Shown here piece by piece: positions 1 to 7,516 of a stretch of 32,099 nt of DNA (positions within the stretch are counted from its first letter, which is position 1; the number at the start of each line of letters is the position of its first letter). The notes beneath the pieces were generated by a model that ran no database searches, was not told the DNA's origin, and was given only the letters and a program-made list of their open reading frames with translations. The position numbers and the translations under genes were made by a program. Origin of the DNA: an uncultured Erysipelotrichaceae bacterium (GTDB lineage Bacteria; Bacillota_I; Bacilli_A; RF39; UBA660); NCBI GenBank assembly GCA_902793315.1, contig CADBCT010000005.1:1-32099 (forward strand). The letters are read 5' to 3'.

Positions 1-50
1 TAAAGAACTAACTATGAAATTATACTATATTTTTTTTACTTTGTAAATTA

Positions 51-78
51 TTGAGTAAAAAAAATAATATGTTATAAT
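51..78 (+). promoter_or_regulatory. Sigma-A promoter of the 247-aa gene
   Basis: TTGAGT (51-56) and TATAAT (73-78) are 16 bp apart. TG at 70-71 makes this an extended -10. The start codon follows 17 bases after the -10, so the 5' leader is very short. The rest of bases 1-50 holds nothing I can assign; the opening TAA may be the stop of a gene outside the window. Confidence 0.7.
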
Positions 79-95
79 TATTATGAGGTGATAAT

Positions 96-839
96 GTGGA
101 TAGAGAAGATATAGAATGGGAAGCCGAGGAATTAATTGCTAGAGTAGCAGGAATAAATCAATGGATATCTGAAAATCCTAAGACTGATCCTAATATGTAT
201 GAAATGACTGAATGTCTTATGGAATTTGGTAATATTTGTGCTTTATATAAAAAATCAGTCTTTGATGAAGAACTTGCTAAAGGTAATAAAGTGTCTGAAT
301 ATGATATTATAAAGATGGGTAATTTACCAAGGTTAGAAGCTCAAATACGTCAAATGATGAAACTACGTGGACTTGTTCCGTTAAATAAAAATGAAGAAGT
401 AAATTCGGAATTTGCTTTGAAAGACGCTAATCATGGATTTCAAATTGTTGATAGTGAATATTTTTCACAAAATAAAGCTGCAGCTGATTTTTTAAAAGAT
501 ATTCATTACCTAGCCATTACTGGTGGATATACTGGAGAAGATGTTTTAGGAAAAGAAAACTTTAAAGAAAAGAAAAAGGTTTTTGCTAAGATTGCTGCTA
601 TTAATTTATATGTATGGCAAGAGTCAAAGAAAGATCTTAATTTCTCATATGATAATGTAGGTGAATATAAGCAAGTTAAGAAAGCTTTTGATAGACTAAA
701 AGGGACTTTAGAAGAATATGGAGTATATTACTATGAGGGTGGAGATTCTATTGATAAGATGTTTGAAGAAGTCAAACAATATTCAAAGTCACAAATGATG
801 GAAGAAGTAGATAATAATACTCATAATTTTTCAATGTAA
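96..839 (+). CDS. Unknown soluble 247-aa protein
   Basis: I do not recognise the family. The protein is acidic and looks helical, with no signal peptide or membrane segment. The start is GTG, chosen because GAGGTGAT lies just upstream; an ATG at 94 is in another frame. Two stretches resemble each other: ARVAGINQWISE near residue 15 and AKIAAINLYVWQ near residue 167, each followed by Asp/Asn-rich and helical sequence, so it may be an old internal duplication. It is a single-gene unit, with its own promoter and a terminator hairpin directly after the stop. It lies upstream of ftsY in the same direction, but nothing ties it to the SRP pathway. Confidence 0.85.
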   Translation: MDREDIEWEAEELIARVAGINQWISENPKTDPNMYEMTECLMEFGNICALYKKSVFDEELAKGNKVSEYDIIKMGNLPRLEAQIRQMMKLRGLVPLNKNEEVNSEFALKDANHGFQIVDSEYFSQNKAAADFLKDIHYLAITGGYTGEDVLGKENFKEKKKVFAKIAAINLYVWQESKKDLNFSYDNVGEYKQVKKAFDRLKGTLEEYGVYYYEGGDSIDKMFEEVKQYSKSQMMEEVDNNTHNFSM

Positions 840-863
840 GAAAGAATATTCTTTCTTTTTTTT
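838..863 (+). terminator. Intrinsic terminator, overlaps the stop codon
   Basis: A perfect palindrome, AAGAAAGAAT/ATTCTTTCTT (838-857), is followed by a T-run. The first bases belong to the TAA stop of the upstream gene. Confidence 0.8.
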
Positions 864-874
864 ATTACTTCTTA

Positions 875-883
875 TGGTATAAT
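875..883 (+). promoter_or_regulatory. Extended -10 promoter of the ftsY operon
   Basis: TATGGTATAAT carries TG at 875-876 and TATAAT at 878-883. No good -35 is visible; the T-run of the preceding terminator occupies that place. ATG follows only 17 bases after the -10. Confidence 0.65.
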
Positions 884-899
884 AAGTATGGTGATGTAA

Positions 900-2102
900 A
901 TGGGTTTATTTAATAAAATTAAGAATATGTTTAAGTCTTATGATGAAGAAGAGGAAGAAGTAGTTGAAGAAGAAACTATTGAAGAAGAACCTGAGGAAGA
1001 GGAACAAGAAGAAGTAGTTGATGATGAAGAAAAAGAAGAAATATCCCCAGAACCTGTGGAAGAAAAGGAAGAAGAACCACTTGAAGAGAAAAAATCCACA
1101 GAAATAGTTGAAGAAGTAAAAGAAAAACCTAAGAAAAAAGGTTTATTTAAGAAGAAAGATAAAAAAGAAGAAGAGAAGAAATCAGTTAAGATATATGAAA
1201 AAGGTCTTACTAAATCTCGTCAAGGTTTTGTTTCTAAATTAGCTAATTTAACTAATAAGTACAATAAAGTAACTGAAGAATACTTTGAAGAACTAGAAGA
1301 GATTCTTATTATGGCTGACATTGGTGTTAATACAGTCATGGATTTCATGGATAGATTACGTGATAGGGTAAAATCTGAGAATATTGAAGATCCAGAACTT
1401 TTAAAAGAAATTATAGTTGACGAGTTATTCATTATTTATGTTAATGATGAAGTATTGAGTAACAAGATTAATTATAATGAAAATGATATTTCAGTTATCT
1501 TATTTATTGGAGTAAATGGAGTAGGTAAAACTACTACTATTGCAAAGATTGCTAATAAATTAAAAGATGAAGGTAAAAAAGTGCTTTTAGTAGGAGCTGA
1601 TACTTTTAGAGCAGGAGCAGTAGAACAATTACGCGAATGGAGTGAAAGAGTAGGAGTAGGTTTCTACGGAAAAGAAGAAAGTGATCCTTCAAGCGTTGTT
1701 TATGATGGAATAACTAAAGCTAAAGAAGAAGATTATGATGTGGTTTTAATTGATACTGCCGGTAGACTTCAGAATAAAGTTAATTTGATGAAAGAATTAG
1801 AAAAGATGAATAAAGTTATTGATTCTTTAGTCGAAGGAGGAGCTTCTGAAACACTACTTGTTTTAGATGCTACTACTGGTCAAAATGGTATTAGTCAAGC
1901 AGAAGCATTTAAAGAAATTACTAATATTACAGGTATAGTATTAACTAAACTAGATGGTACTGCTAAAGGTGGTATAGTTCTAGCTATTAAAGAAAGTGTT
2001 GGTATACCTGTTAAATATATTGGTTTAGGTGAGACCAAAGATGATTTACAAACATTTGATATTGAAAAATATATTTATGGATTATTTAAGGATTTGATGT
2101 AA
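900..2102 (+). CDS. ftsY: FtsY, signal recognition particle receptor GTPase
   Basis: This is the membrane-side GTPase of co-translational protein targeting; it pairs with the SRP GTPase Ffh at the translocon. Residues 1-95 are very acidic, with long Glu runs, and then turn Lys-rich: the A-domain that contacts membrane and translocon, longer than in many Firmicutes. The N domain follows from about 105 to 190, then the G domain with the P-loop GVNGVGKTTT (204-213), DTAGR and the TKLDGTAKGG motif typical of SRP GTPases. GGTGAT lies just before the ATG. It leads an operon with a small membrane protein, ylxM and an unknown gene with gaps of 0, 0 and 8 bases. Identification is secure. Confidence 0.97.
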   Translation: MGLFNKIKNMFKSYDEEEEEVVEEETIEEEPEEEEQEEVVDDEEKEEISPEPVEEKEEEPLEEKKSTEIVEEVKEKPKKKGLFKKKDKKEEEKKSVKIYEKGLTKSRQGFVSKLANLTNKYNKVTEEYFEELEEILIMADIGVNTVMDFMDRLRDRVKSENIEDPELLKEIIVDELFIIYVNDEVLSNKINYNENDISVILFIGVNGVGKTTTIAKIANKLKDEGKKVLLVGADTFRAGAVEQLREWSERVGVGFYGKEESDPSSVVYDGITKAKEEDYDVVLIDTAGRLQNKVNLMKELEKMNKVIDSLVEGGASETLLVLDATTGQNGISQAEAFKEITNITGIVLTKLDGTAKGGIVLAIKESVGIPVKYIGLGETKDDLQTFDIEKYIYGLFKDLM

Positions 2103-2387
2103 ATGAAAAAGAAAGATAAAAGAAAAAGTAAGATCAATGAATTTAATATTCTAGGTATTAATATTCAAATGGTTTTAACAGTAATAGTAGTTATTTTTGC
2201 ATTACTTAGTTTAATTGTTAATAGAAAGTTAGTTACATTTTTATATTTGTTTGTTGCTTTAGATTTATTTGCTATGGCTTATAATAATGAGCAACTTTAT
2301 CATAGAAAGAATGTTACTAAGGCTTATATTGCAGCAGGAATAATTTTATTATTATATTCAATACTTAGTTTTATAGGGGTGTTATAG
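2103..2387 (+). CDS. Small integral membrane protein in the ftsY operon
   Basis: A 94-aa protein with a basic N-terminus (MKKKDKRKSK) and about three hydrophobic segments: residues 20-38, 43-60 and 75-93. It starts on the base after the ftsY stop, with AAGGA inside the end of ftsY serving as ribosome-binding site, so it is probably translationally coupled. It is followed at once by ylxM. I know no named family. Its place between the SRP receptor and ylxM suggests, but does not prove, a link with membrane targeting. Confidence 0.8.
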   Translation: MKKKDKRKSKINEFNILGINIQMVLTVIVVIFALLSLIVNRKLVTFLYLFVALDLFAMAYNNEQLYHRKNVTKAYIAAGIILLLYSILSFIGVL

Positions 2388-2681
2388 ATGAAAGAGGTAA
2401 TTTATTATAATAATTTATATGATTTATATGGAGATTTATTAACTGATAAACAAAAAAAGTACTTTGAAGATTATTATTTTAATAATTTAAGTTTTAGTGA
2501 AATGGCAGAGAATTATAACGTTAGTAGAAATGCTGTTTTTAAACAGCTCCATATAGTTACAGATAAATTAGAAGAATATGAAAGTAAATTAAAACTATTA
2601 GAAAAAAGAGAAAAGTTACTTAAAGTAATTGATTCTATTGATGATAAGAAATTAAAGGGAAAATTAGAAGATTTAATATAG
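2388..2681 (+). CDS. ylxM: YlxM/p13-like helix-turn-helix protein
   Basis: A 97-aa helical protein with a sigma-70 region 4-like helix-turn-helix (roughly residues 20-60: LTDKQKKYFEDYYF followed by SFSEMAENYNVSRNAVFKQL) and a charged C-terminal coiled coil. This pattern and size match YlxM, which in most Firmicutes sits directly upstream of ffh and is reported to modulate SRP GTPase activity in streptococci. Here it is joined to ftsY, and ffh lies about 2.8 kb away with its own promoter. The ATG directly follows the previous stop (TAGATG), and the ribosome-binding site AGGGGTG lies inside that gene. Confidence 0.9.
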   Translation: MKEVIYYNNLYDLYGDLLTDKQKKYFEDYYFNNLSFSEMAENYNVSRNAVFKQLHIVTDKLEEYESKLKLLEKREKLLKVIDSIDDKKLKGKLEDLI

Positions 2682-2689
2682 GTGGTAAA

Positions 2690-3118
2690 GTGTTTAAAGT
2701 AGGTAAGATAAAACAAGTTTTAAATGAAAAAGTAACTATAAAACCTGTAGAATATGAAAAAGCTCATTTTGAAGATGGAAAATCTAAGTATGAAACAATT
2801 AAAACTTTAGCATTTAAAATTACTAGTGATAATTATTCTTTTGAGTTTATGATGAATAAAGAATTAACCAGTTTATTAGACATACCAATGAATGAACAAG
2901 TAGATTTTAATGAATATCTTTTTACTGGTGAAACATTTTTTAATGTAAAAGATAAACCAAGTTATATGGATCCTAATATGGAAATAACTATATATAGATA
3001 TCTTGAAAATAGTTATGAAATAACTGTTCATTTTGATACTAGTGAATTGAATAGTACTATAGATTTTAGTGGTTTTTTACAAGTTTCTTTTGACTTAAAT
3101 GATTATTTAAATAAATAG
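2690..3118 (+). CDS. Unknown 142-aa protein at the end of the ftsY operon
   Basis: I do not recognise the family. It has no membrane segment or signal peptide. The alternating hydrophobic/charged pattern (VTIKPVEY, YEITVHFD, FLQVSFDL) suggests a beta-rich fold. The start is GTG with GGTGG seven bases upstream, and it lies eight bases after ylxM, so the two are cotranscribed. A good terminator follows. Its function cannot be inferred beyond its place in the SRP-receptor operon. Confidence 0.8.
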   Translation: MFKVGKIKQVLNEKVTIKPVEYEKAHFEDGKSKYETIKTLAFKITSDNYSFEFMMNKELTSLLDIPMNEQVDFNEYLFTGETFFNVKDKPSYMDPNMEITIYRYLENSYEITVHFDTSELNSTIDFSGFLQVSFDLNDYLNK

Positions 3119-3124
3119 TTATTT

Positions 3125-3158
3125 ACAAAGTGTTAAATTAATACTTTGTTTTTTTTAT
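3125..3158 (+). terminator. Terminator of the ftsY operon
   Basis: ACAAAGT (3125-3131) pairs with ACTTTGT (3143-3149), followed by a T-tract. Confidence 0.75.
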
Positions 3159-3164
3159 TTTACC

Positions 3165-3193
3165 TTGAAAAATGATTTAAATATTAGTATAAT
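3165..3193 (+). promoter_or_regulatory. Sigma-A promoter of the HerA-like gene
   Basis: TTGAAA (3165-3170), a 17-bp spacer and TATAAT (3188-3193): close to consensus. It lies just after the terminator of the ftsY operon. Confidence 0.8.
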
Positions 3194-3231
3194 CTATAGT
3201 ATGATAGGTTAATGATAAAGAGGGGATATTA

Positions 3232-5376
3232 ATGTTTGACAGAATTTCTTATATTAGTGATGATTCTTGTACTGTTAAAATGAAAGAAAATGCAGAAATT
3301 ACAATGAATTTAATGAACTTACATTTAGTTTTTGAAGATAGCGAAAAGAAAATACTAGGTGAAGTAGATGACATGGATGGAGCTAGTTTAAAAGCTAGAT
3401 TTTTGGGTGAAATAGTAGGCAACAAATTGATTGGTGGTACTATCAGAAAACCATCTTTAGATGCAAAGATTAGAGTTATAGATCAATCTGAAATACCTTT
3501 AATAACAGGTGCTGATGTAGCTGGATTTATGAAATTAGGAGTAAGTCCATTCTATAATGATTTTCCAGTATACTTAGATGTAAATAATTTCTTTAGTAAT
3601 CACTTTGCTATATTTGGTAATACTGGTTCAGGTAAATCTTGTGGTACTACTAGATTATTCCAAAATATGTTTCATGATCAAAGATTAAATCCTTATAAAG
3701 CAAATATCTTTATCTTTGATTCATCTGGTGAGTATTATAGTGCTTTTTCTAATTTAAATAGCATTAATAATAACTATAATTATCGTTACATTAGTACTAA
3801 TGAAGTAGAAGGCTTAGGAGAAAAGCTAAGATTACCAGTATATTTATTAAATAAAGATGATTTAGCTTTATTATTACAATGTACATCTCACTCACAATTA
3901 CCTATTATTGAAAGAATGTTAAAACTTGCTTTAGTTTTTAGTCAAAATGATGTAGATTCGAATGCTTATAAGAATCACTTGATTGCTAAAGCAATCATGT
4001 CTATTTTATATACAAATGAAACAGCTCCTAATAAGAGAAATGAAATATTCTCTATTTTGGCTAGTTGTTCTACTCCAGAATTTAATTTGGAAGCACCAGT
4101 TCAAGGAATTGGATATGTTCGTAAATTCAGGGAATGTTTCTTAATTGATAATTCTGGTAACTTCACTGAAAGTGTTTTAATGAATCAATACTTAGATTCA
4201 TTTATCAAAGAAGAGTATGATGATTTTGAACCACACACAGGGGTTTATTATAACTTAGATACTTTGGAAAAAGCTCTTAACTTTACTTTGATTAGTGAAG
4301 GTTGGTTAAGAAATGAACAAACATATGGTGATTCAGTAACAATAAGAGTTAGATTACATGCCTTAATAGTTGGAGAAAATGCTAAATACTTTGATGTTCC
4401 TGATTATGTATCACTTGAAAAGTATTTATCATCTTTAGTAGTATCTGATGGTAAAAAATATCAAATAGTTAATATAAATTTAAATGATATTGATGATGAC
4501 TTTGCTAAGGTATTGACAAAGATTTATTCAAGATTAATCTTTGATTTCTGTAAAGGATTAAAAGATAGAGCTAGTATTCCTTTCCATATTATTTTGGAAG
4601 AAGCTCATAGATATATTCAAAGTGACCATGATAGATTCTTATTCGGATATAATATCTTTGAAAGAATTGCTAAGGAAGGTCGTAAGTATGGAGTTATACT
4701 TGGTATAATTACACAAAGACCGGTTGAACTTTCAGATAATGTTATTTCACAATGTACAAATTTCTTGATCTTTAAGATTAACCACCCTATGGATATTGAC
4801 TATATCCGTAAAACGATACCGCATATTACTGATGATATCATTGAAAAACAAAAAGCATTACAAGCTGGTACTTGTTTAGGATTTGGTTTAGGATTTAGAA
4901 TTCCGTTAATTGTTAGAATGGAAATGCCTGATCCAGCACCTTTATCTGGAAACTGTGATGTTGCAAAAATTTGGAATGGTACTGGTGGTGGTATTGCAGA
5001 AACTCCTGCACCTGTTCAATCTCAAACAGTTGAACAAGCTAACCAAGTAACACAAACAGTTAATGAAAATCCAATTATTGATAATAGTATATCTTCTGGA
5101 TCTTCAACTCCAGAAGGGCCTAGTTTAGTTTCTAATGAAGCAGAAACTACTGCAAGCAGTAATGATGCAGAACCTAAATTTGACACTTCATTTGTTATTC
5201 CAGATCAACCAATAATTAATCAAAACCCTGCTTCAAGTATGCCTAGTCAAGCAGCACCTGTTTCTCAGATGGCTCCTGTAGGACAAGAAATGGTTAATCA
5301 ACCAATTCCTGAGTTGCAAGCATCTCAACCACAAGAACCATTAATCAAGCTTTCAACTGAAGGAACTGGTATGTAA
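3232..5376 (+). CDS. HerA-like ATPase (HAS-barrel + DUF87) with disordered tail
   Basis: A 714-aa ATPase of the HerA/FtsK superfamily. Residues 1-95 form a HAS-barrel-like beta domain. The Walker A motif GNTGSGKS lies at 129-136 and a Walker B motif in HIILEEAHRYI at about 452-462. The sequence GKYGVILGIITQRP further on fits the sensor region of DNA-translocating HerA proteins. From about residue 585 the protein changes to a Pro/Gln/Ser/Thr-rich tail of some 130 residues with no predicted fold. Archaeal HerA works with the nuclease NurA in DNA end resection, and bacterial relatives occur in phage-defence operons. No nuclease or SIR2-like partner lies beside it here, and it is a one-gene unit. 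It is probably a hexameric DNA- or protein-handling motor; the exact role is unknown. Confidence 0.88.
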   Translation: MFDRISYISDDSCTVKMKENAEITMNLMNLHLVFEDSEKKILGEVDDMDGASLKARFLGEIVGNKLIGGTIRKPSLDAKIRVIDQSEIPLITGADVAGFMKLGVSPFYNDFPVYLDVNNFFSNHFAIFGNTGSGKSCGTTRLFQNMFHDQRLNPYKANIFIFDSSGEYYSAFSNLNSINNNYNYRYISTNEVEGLGEKLRLPVYLLNKDDLALLLQCTSHSQLPIIERMLKLALVFSQNDVDSNAYKNHLIAKAIMSILYTNETAPNKRNEIFSILASCSTPEFNLEAPVQGIGYVRKFRECFLIDNSGNFTESVLMNQYLDSFIKEEYDDFEPHTGVYYNLDTLEKALNFTLISEGWLRNEQTYGDSVTIRVRLHALIVGENAKYFDVPDYVSLEKYLSSLVVSDGKKYQIVNINLNDIDDDFAKVLTKIYSRLIFDFCKGLKDRASIPFHIILEEAHRYIQSDHDRFLFGYNIFERIAKEGRKYGVILGIITQRPVELSDNVISQCTNFLIFKINHPMDIDYIRKTIPHITDDIIEKQKALQAGTCLGFGLGFRIPLIVRMEMPDPAPLSGNCDVAKIWNGTGGGIAETPAPVQSQTVEQANQVTQTVNENPIIDNSISSGSSTPEGPSLVSNEAETTASSNDAEPKFDTSFVIPDQPIINQNPASSMPSQAAPVSQMAPVGQEMVNQPIPELQASQPQEPLIKLSTEGTGM

Positions 5377-5385
5377 TAAGGAAAT

Positions 5386-5411
5386 AAAATAGTGGAAACA
5401 CTATTTTTTCT
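5386..5411 (+). terminator. Terminator of the HerA-like gene
   Basis: AAAATAGTG (5386-5394), loop GAAA, CACTATTTT (5399-5407), then T-rich sequence. Confidence 0.8.
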
Positions 5412-5439
5412 TTGTATAAAGACTAGTTTTTGTTATAAT
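5412..5439 (+). promoter_or_regulatory. Promoter of ffh
   Basis: TATAAT at 5434-5439 with a weak -35, TTGTAT (5412-5417), 16 bp upstream. The -10 ends 16 bases before the ATG, so the leader is only a few bases longer than the ribosome-binding site AGGTGAT. Confidence 0.65.
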
Positions 5440-5455
5440 TGTAATAGGTGATTTT

Positions 5456-6763
5456 ATGTTTGAAAGTTTAGGAGACAGATTACAAAATGCTTTGCATAAA
5501 ATAAAAGGTTATGGAAAGATTACTGAAGACAATATATCTGAAATGATGCGAGAAATACGTTTGGCTCTATTGGAGGCAGATGTTAATTATCAAGTAGTTA
5601 AAGAGTTTACTAGTAAAGTAAAAGAAAAGGCTCTAGGAGAAGAAGTAGCATCTAGTATTAATCCAGGTGATTTGTTTGTTAAGATTGTTAAAGATGAATT
5701 AACTGAATTATTAGGAGGAGAAAGTGAACCTTTAAATTTGAAAGGTAATCCAGCTATCTTAATGCTAGTTGGTCTTCAAGGTTCTGGTAAAACTACTACT
5801 ATTGCAAAATTAGCCAATTTCTTGAGAAAGAAGCATAATAAAAAGCCTTTATTAGTAGCTTGTGATGTATATAGACCCGCAGCTATTGATCAATTGGTAC
5901 AACTAGGTAAACAACTAAATATGGAGGTTTATGAAGAAGGTAAAAAAGATCCTGTAGAAATTGCTCGTAATGCGATTAATTATGCTAAAGAAAATAAATT
6001 TGATTATGTATTAGTAGATACTGCCGGTAGATTACATATTGATGAAGAATTAATGCAAGAATTGGAAAATATAAACAAAGAAATTAATCCTCAAGAAATT
6101 CTATTAGTAATAGATTCTATGATGGGTCAAGATGCTATTAATGTAATCACGGGGTTTAATGATCAATTACCACTTACTGGTGTAATACTAACTAAATTAG
6201 ATGGTGATACTAGAGGTGGTGTAGCACTATCAGTTAGACATTTAACTAATGTTCCAATTAAATTTATAGGTACTTCTGAAAAGCTAGATGGATTAGATTC
6301 CTTTGATCCAGAACGTATGGCTGGAAGAATCTTAGGTATGGGAGATATTGTATCTTTAGTTGAAAAAGCTACTGAGAGTATTGATGAAAAAGAAGCTGAA
6401 AAGACTGCTAAAAGGATGCAACAGGGTAAATTTGATTTAGAAGATTTTTTATCTACGCTAAAACAAATGAAAAAACTTGGACCATTAGAGAATTTAATTA
6501 AACTAATTCCAGGAGCAAAGAAAATGGGAATTAGTAATGTTCAAATTGATCCAAAGCAAATGGCTCATATTGAAGCTATAGTTCTTTCAATGACACCTAA
6601 AGAAAGACGCAATCCAGATATTATTAAAGCTAGTCGTAAAACTAGAATTGCTAAGGGTAGTGGGACTTCTGTTCAAGAAGTAAATAAATTACTACAACAA
6701 TTTGATCAAATGAAAAAAATGATGAAACAAATGAGCAATGGTAATTTTAAGATGCCATTTTAG
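5456..6763 (+). CDS. ffh: Ffh (SRP54), signal recognition particle GTPase
   Basis: The GTPase subunit of the bacterial signal recognition particle: it binds signal sequences at the ribosome and docks on FtsY. At 435 aa it has the usual length. The N domain occupies residues 1-90. The G domain has P-loop GLQGSGKTTT (106-115), DTAGR, TKLDGDTRGG and the SRP54 signature around FIGTSEKLDGLDSFDPERM. The Met-rich M domain (about 300-435) ends in MKKMMKQM, the part that binds SRP RNA and signal peptides. Unlike most Firmicutes it has no ylxM next to it and is a single-gene transcript. No SRP RNA gene is visible in this window. Confidence 0.98.
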   Translation: MFESLGDRLQNALHKIKGYGKITEDNISEMMREIRLALLEADVNYQVVKEFTSKVKEKALGEEVASSINPGDLFVKIVKDELTELLGGESEPLNLKGNPAILMLVGLQGSGKTTTIAKLANFLRKKHNKKPLLVACDVYRPAAIDQLVQLGKQLNMEVYEEGKKDPVEIARNAINYAKENKFDYVLVDTAGRLHIDEELMQELENINKEINPQEILLVIDSMMGQDAINVITGFNDQLPLTGVILTKLDGDTRGGVALSVRHLTNVPIKFIGTSEKLDGLDSFDPERMAGRILGMGDIVSLVEKATESIDEKEAEKTAKRMQQGKFDLEDFLSTLKQMKKLGPLENLIKLIPGAKKMGISNVQIDPKQMAHIEAIVLSMTPKERRNPDIIKASRKTRIAKGSGTSVQEVNKLLQQFDQMKKMMKQMSNGNFKMPF

Positions 6764-6764
6764 T

Positions 6765-6797
6765 AAAAGGAACTAATTAATATTAGTTCCTTTTTTA
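6765..6797 (+). terminator. Terminator of ffh
   Basis: A perfect 13-bp stem, AAAAGGAACTAAT (6765-6777) with ATTAGTTCCTTTT (6782-6794), then Ts. Confidence 0.9.
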
Positions 6798-6806
6798 TTT
6801 AATAAT

Positions 6807-6815
6807 CATAAGATA
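6807..6815 (+). promoter_or_regulatory. Sporulation-type -10 box (CATAAGATA) of the CotD-like gene
   Basis: CATAAGATA matches CATAnnnTA, the -10 element of mother-cell sigma factors E and K in Bacillus. No clear -35 is seen; that place overlaps the ffh terminator. No TATAAT-type promoter is present. The assignment rests on this box plus the nature of the gene. Confidence 0.5.
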
Positions 6816-6830
6816 TTTTAGGAGGTATTT

Positions 6831-7142
6831 ATGTATAATAACGATTTATTTCAAAATATGAATATGGAAAATACTGTAACAGGAAATAATAATTATATTA
6901 ATAATGAGATGGATGTTGATGTTAATATGATGAATAATAATATGGGACCAGTTGCTAGTGAAGGAGTAAAAGAAAGGGTAATTAATAGGACTTTTGTTCA
7001 TGAAGTTCCACATACTTGTCCTATTCATACTCGAATTATTAATCATCATGTTTACAAGCATACCTATAGACCTGTATATACTTGTTCAGAAGAAAATGTT
7101 TGTAGCAATGTACAATGTGGTAGCTGTTGTCAGTTTAATTAG
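6831..7142 (+). CDS. CotD-like spore coat protein
   Basis: A 103-aa protein whose N-terminal half is low-complexity and rich in Asn and Met. Its C-terminal half is rich in His, Cys and Tyr: HEVPHTCPIHTRIINHHVYKH, then Cys at 85, 91, 96, 99 and 100. The H-x-C-P-x-H-T-x-(V/I)-(V/I)-N-H-H pattern is the hallmark of CotD-family inner coat proteins of endospores, which are cross-linked in the mother cell. It uses the canonical AGGAGG ribosome-binding site, unlike most neighbours, and a CATAnnnTA box lies upstream. Its own terminator follows directly. The family call is good; naming it cotD itself would go too far. Confidence 0.8.
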   Translation: MYNNDLFQNMNMENTVTGNNNYINNEMDVDVNMMNNNMGPVASEGVKERVINRTFVHEVPHTCPIHTRIINHHVYKHTYRPVYTCSEENVCSNVQCGSCCQFN

Positions 7143-7170
7143 AAAAGCATGATTTTTATCATGTTTTTTA
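7143..7170 (+). terminator. Terminator of the CotD-like gene
   Basis: AAAAGCATGAT, loop TTTT, ATCATGTTTTTT: stem CATGAT (7148-7153) with ATCATG (7158-7163), extended by A-T pairs into the T-run. Confidence 0.8.
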
Positions 7171-7227
7171 CTGTTGTAAATATTTTTGTAAATAAAAGTG
7201 TCTAATTCTGTCGATTTACTTGATAAT

Positions 7228-7250
7228 TTACAATAACGAGGTTATTGTAA
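7228..7250 (+). promoter_or_regulatory. Perfect 10-bp inverted repeat upstream of rpoZ
   Basis: TTACAATAAC (7228-7237), GAG, GTTATTGTAA (7241-7250), followed five bases later by the ribosome-binding site. There is no T-run, so it is not a typical terminator. It could be an operator, or an mRNA hairpin that limits translation of rpoZ. GATAAT at 7222-7227, just before it, is a possible -10. Confidence 0.5.
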
Positions 7251-7269
7251 TAATAGGGAGTGTGATACT

Positions 7270-7467
7270 ATGATATATCCTTCAATTGACAAACTATTAA
7301 ATATTGTCGATTCCAAATACGAGCTTGTACATATAGCTGCTAGAAGAAGTAAACAAATTGCCAAAGATGGATATTTACAAATGCCTGAATCCGAGTACAA
7401 AAGTAAAAAGAATATTGGGAGGGCCCTAGAAGAGATTTCAGAAGGACTTATTGATATAAAAAGATAG
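7270..7467 (+). CDS. rpoZ: RNA polymerase omega subunit
   Basis: A 65-aa protein with the omega pattern: YPSIDKLLNIVDSKYELVHIAARRSKQI at the N-terminus, then NIGRALEEI. Omega helps fold and hold the beta' subunit of RNA polymerase. In most Firmicutes rpoZ follows gmk near priA; here it stands alone between a spore gene and recX. The ribosome-binding site (GGGAGTG) is weaker and farther away than for the neighbours. The 3' end of the coding sequence forms the left arm of its own terminator. Confidence 0.92.
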   Translation: MIYPSIDKLLNIVDSKYELVHIAARRSKQIAKDGYLQMPESEYKSKKNIGRALEEISEGLIDIKR

Positions 7468-7489
7468 AAGTCATCTGAAATCTTTTTTT
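7433..7489 (+). terminator. Terminator built into the 3' end of rpoZ
   Basis: AGATTTCAGA (7433-7442) pairs perfectly with TCTGAAATCT (7474-7483), and inside that GACTT (7445-7449) pairs with AAGTC (7468-7472). A T-run follows. The left arm codes for the last residues of omega and the stop codon lies in the loop. Confidence 0.75.
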
Positions 7490-7490
7490 A

Positions 7491-7499
7491 TGTTATACT
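7491..7499 (+). promoter_or_regulatory. Extended -10 promoter of recX
   Basis: TG (7491-7492), T, TATACT (7494-7499). Transcription would start almost at the ribosome-binding site AGGTGAT (7507-7513). Confidence 0.55.
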
Positions 7500-7516
7500 A
7501 TTTATAGGTGATTATT

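Noticed and set aside
1220-1432. Minus-strand open frame inside ftsY
   Set aside because: Low-complexity shadow of a real gene, without a ribosome-binding site.
3232-5376. Phage-defence island around the HerA-like gene
   Set aside because: Neighbours are SRP genes; no nuclease, NTPase partner, integrase or mobile-element ends are visible.
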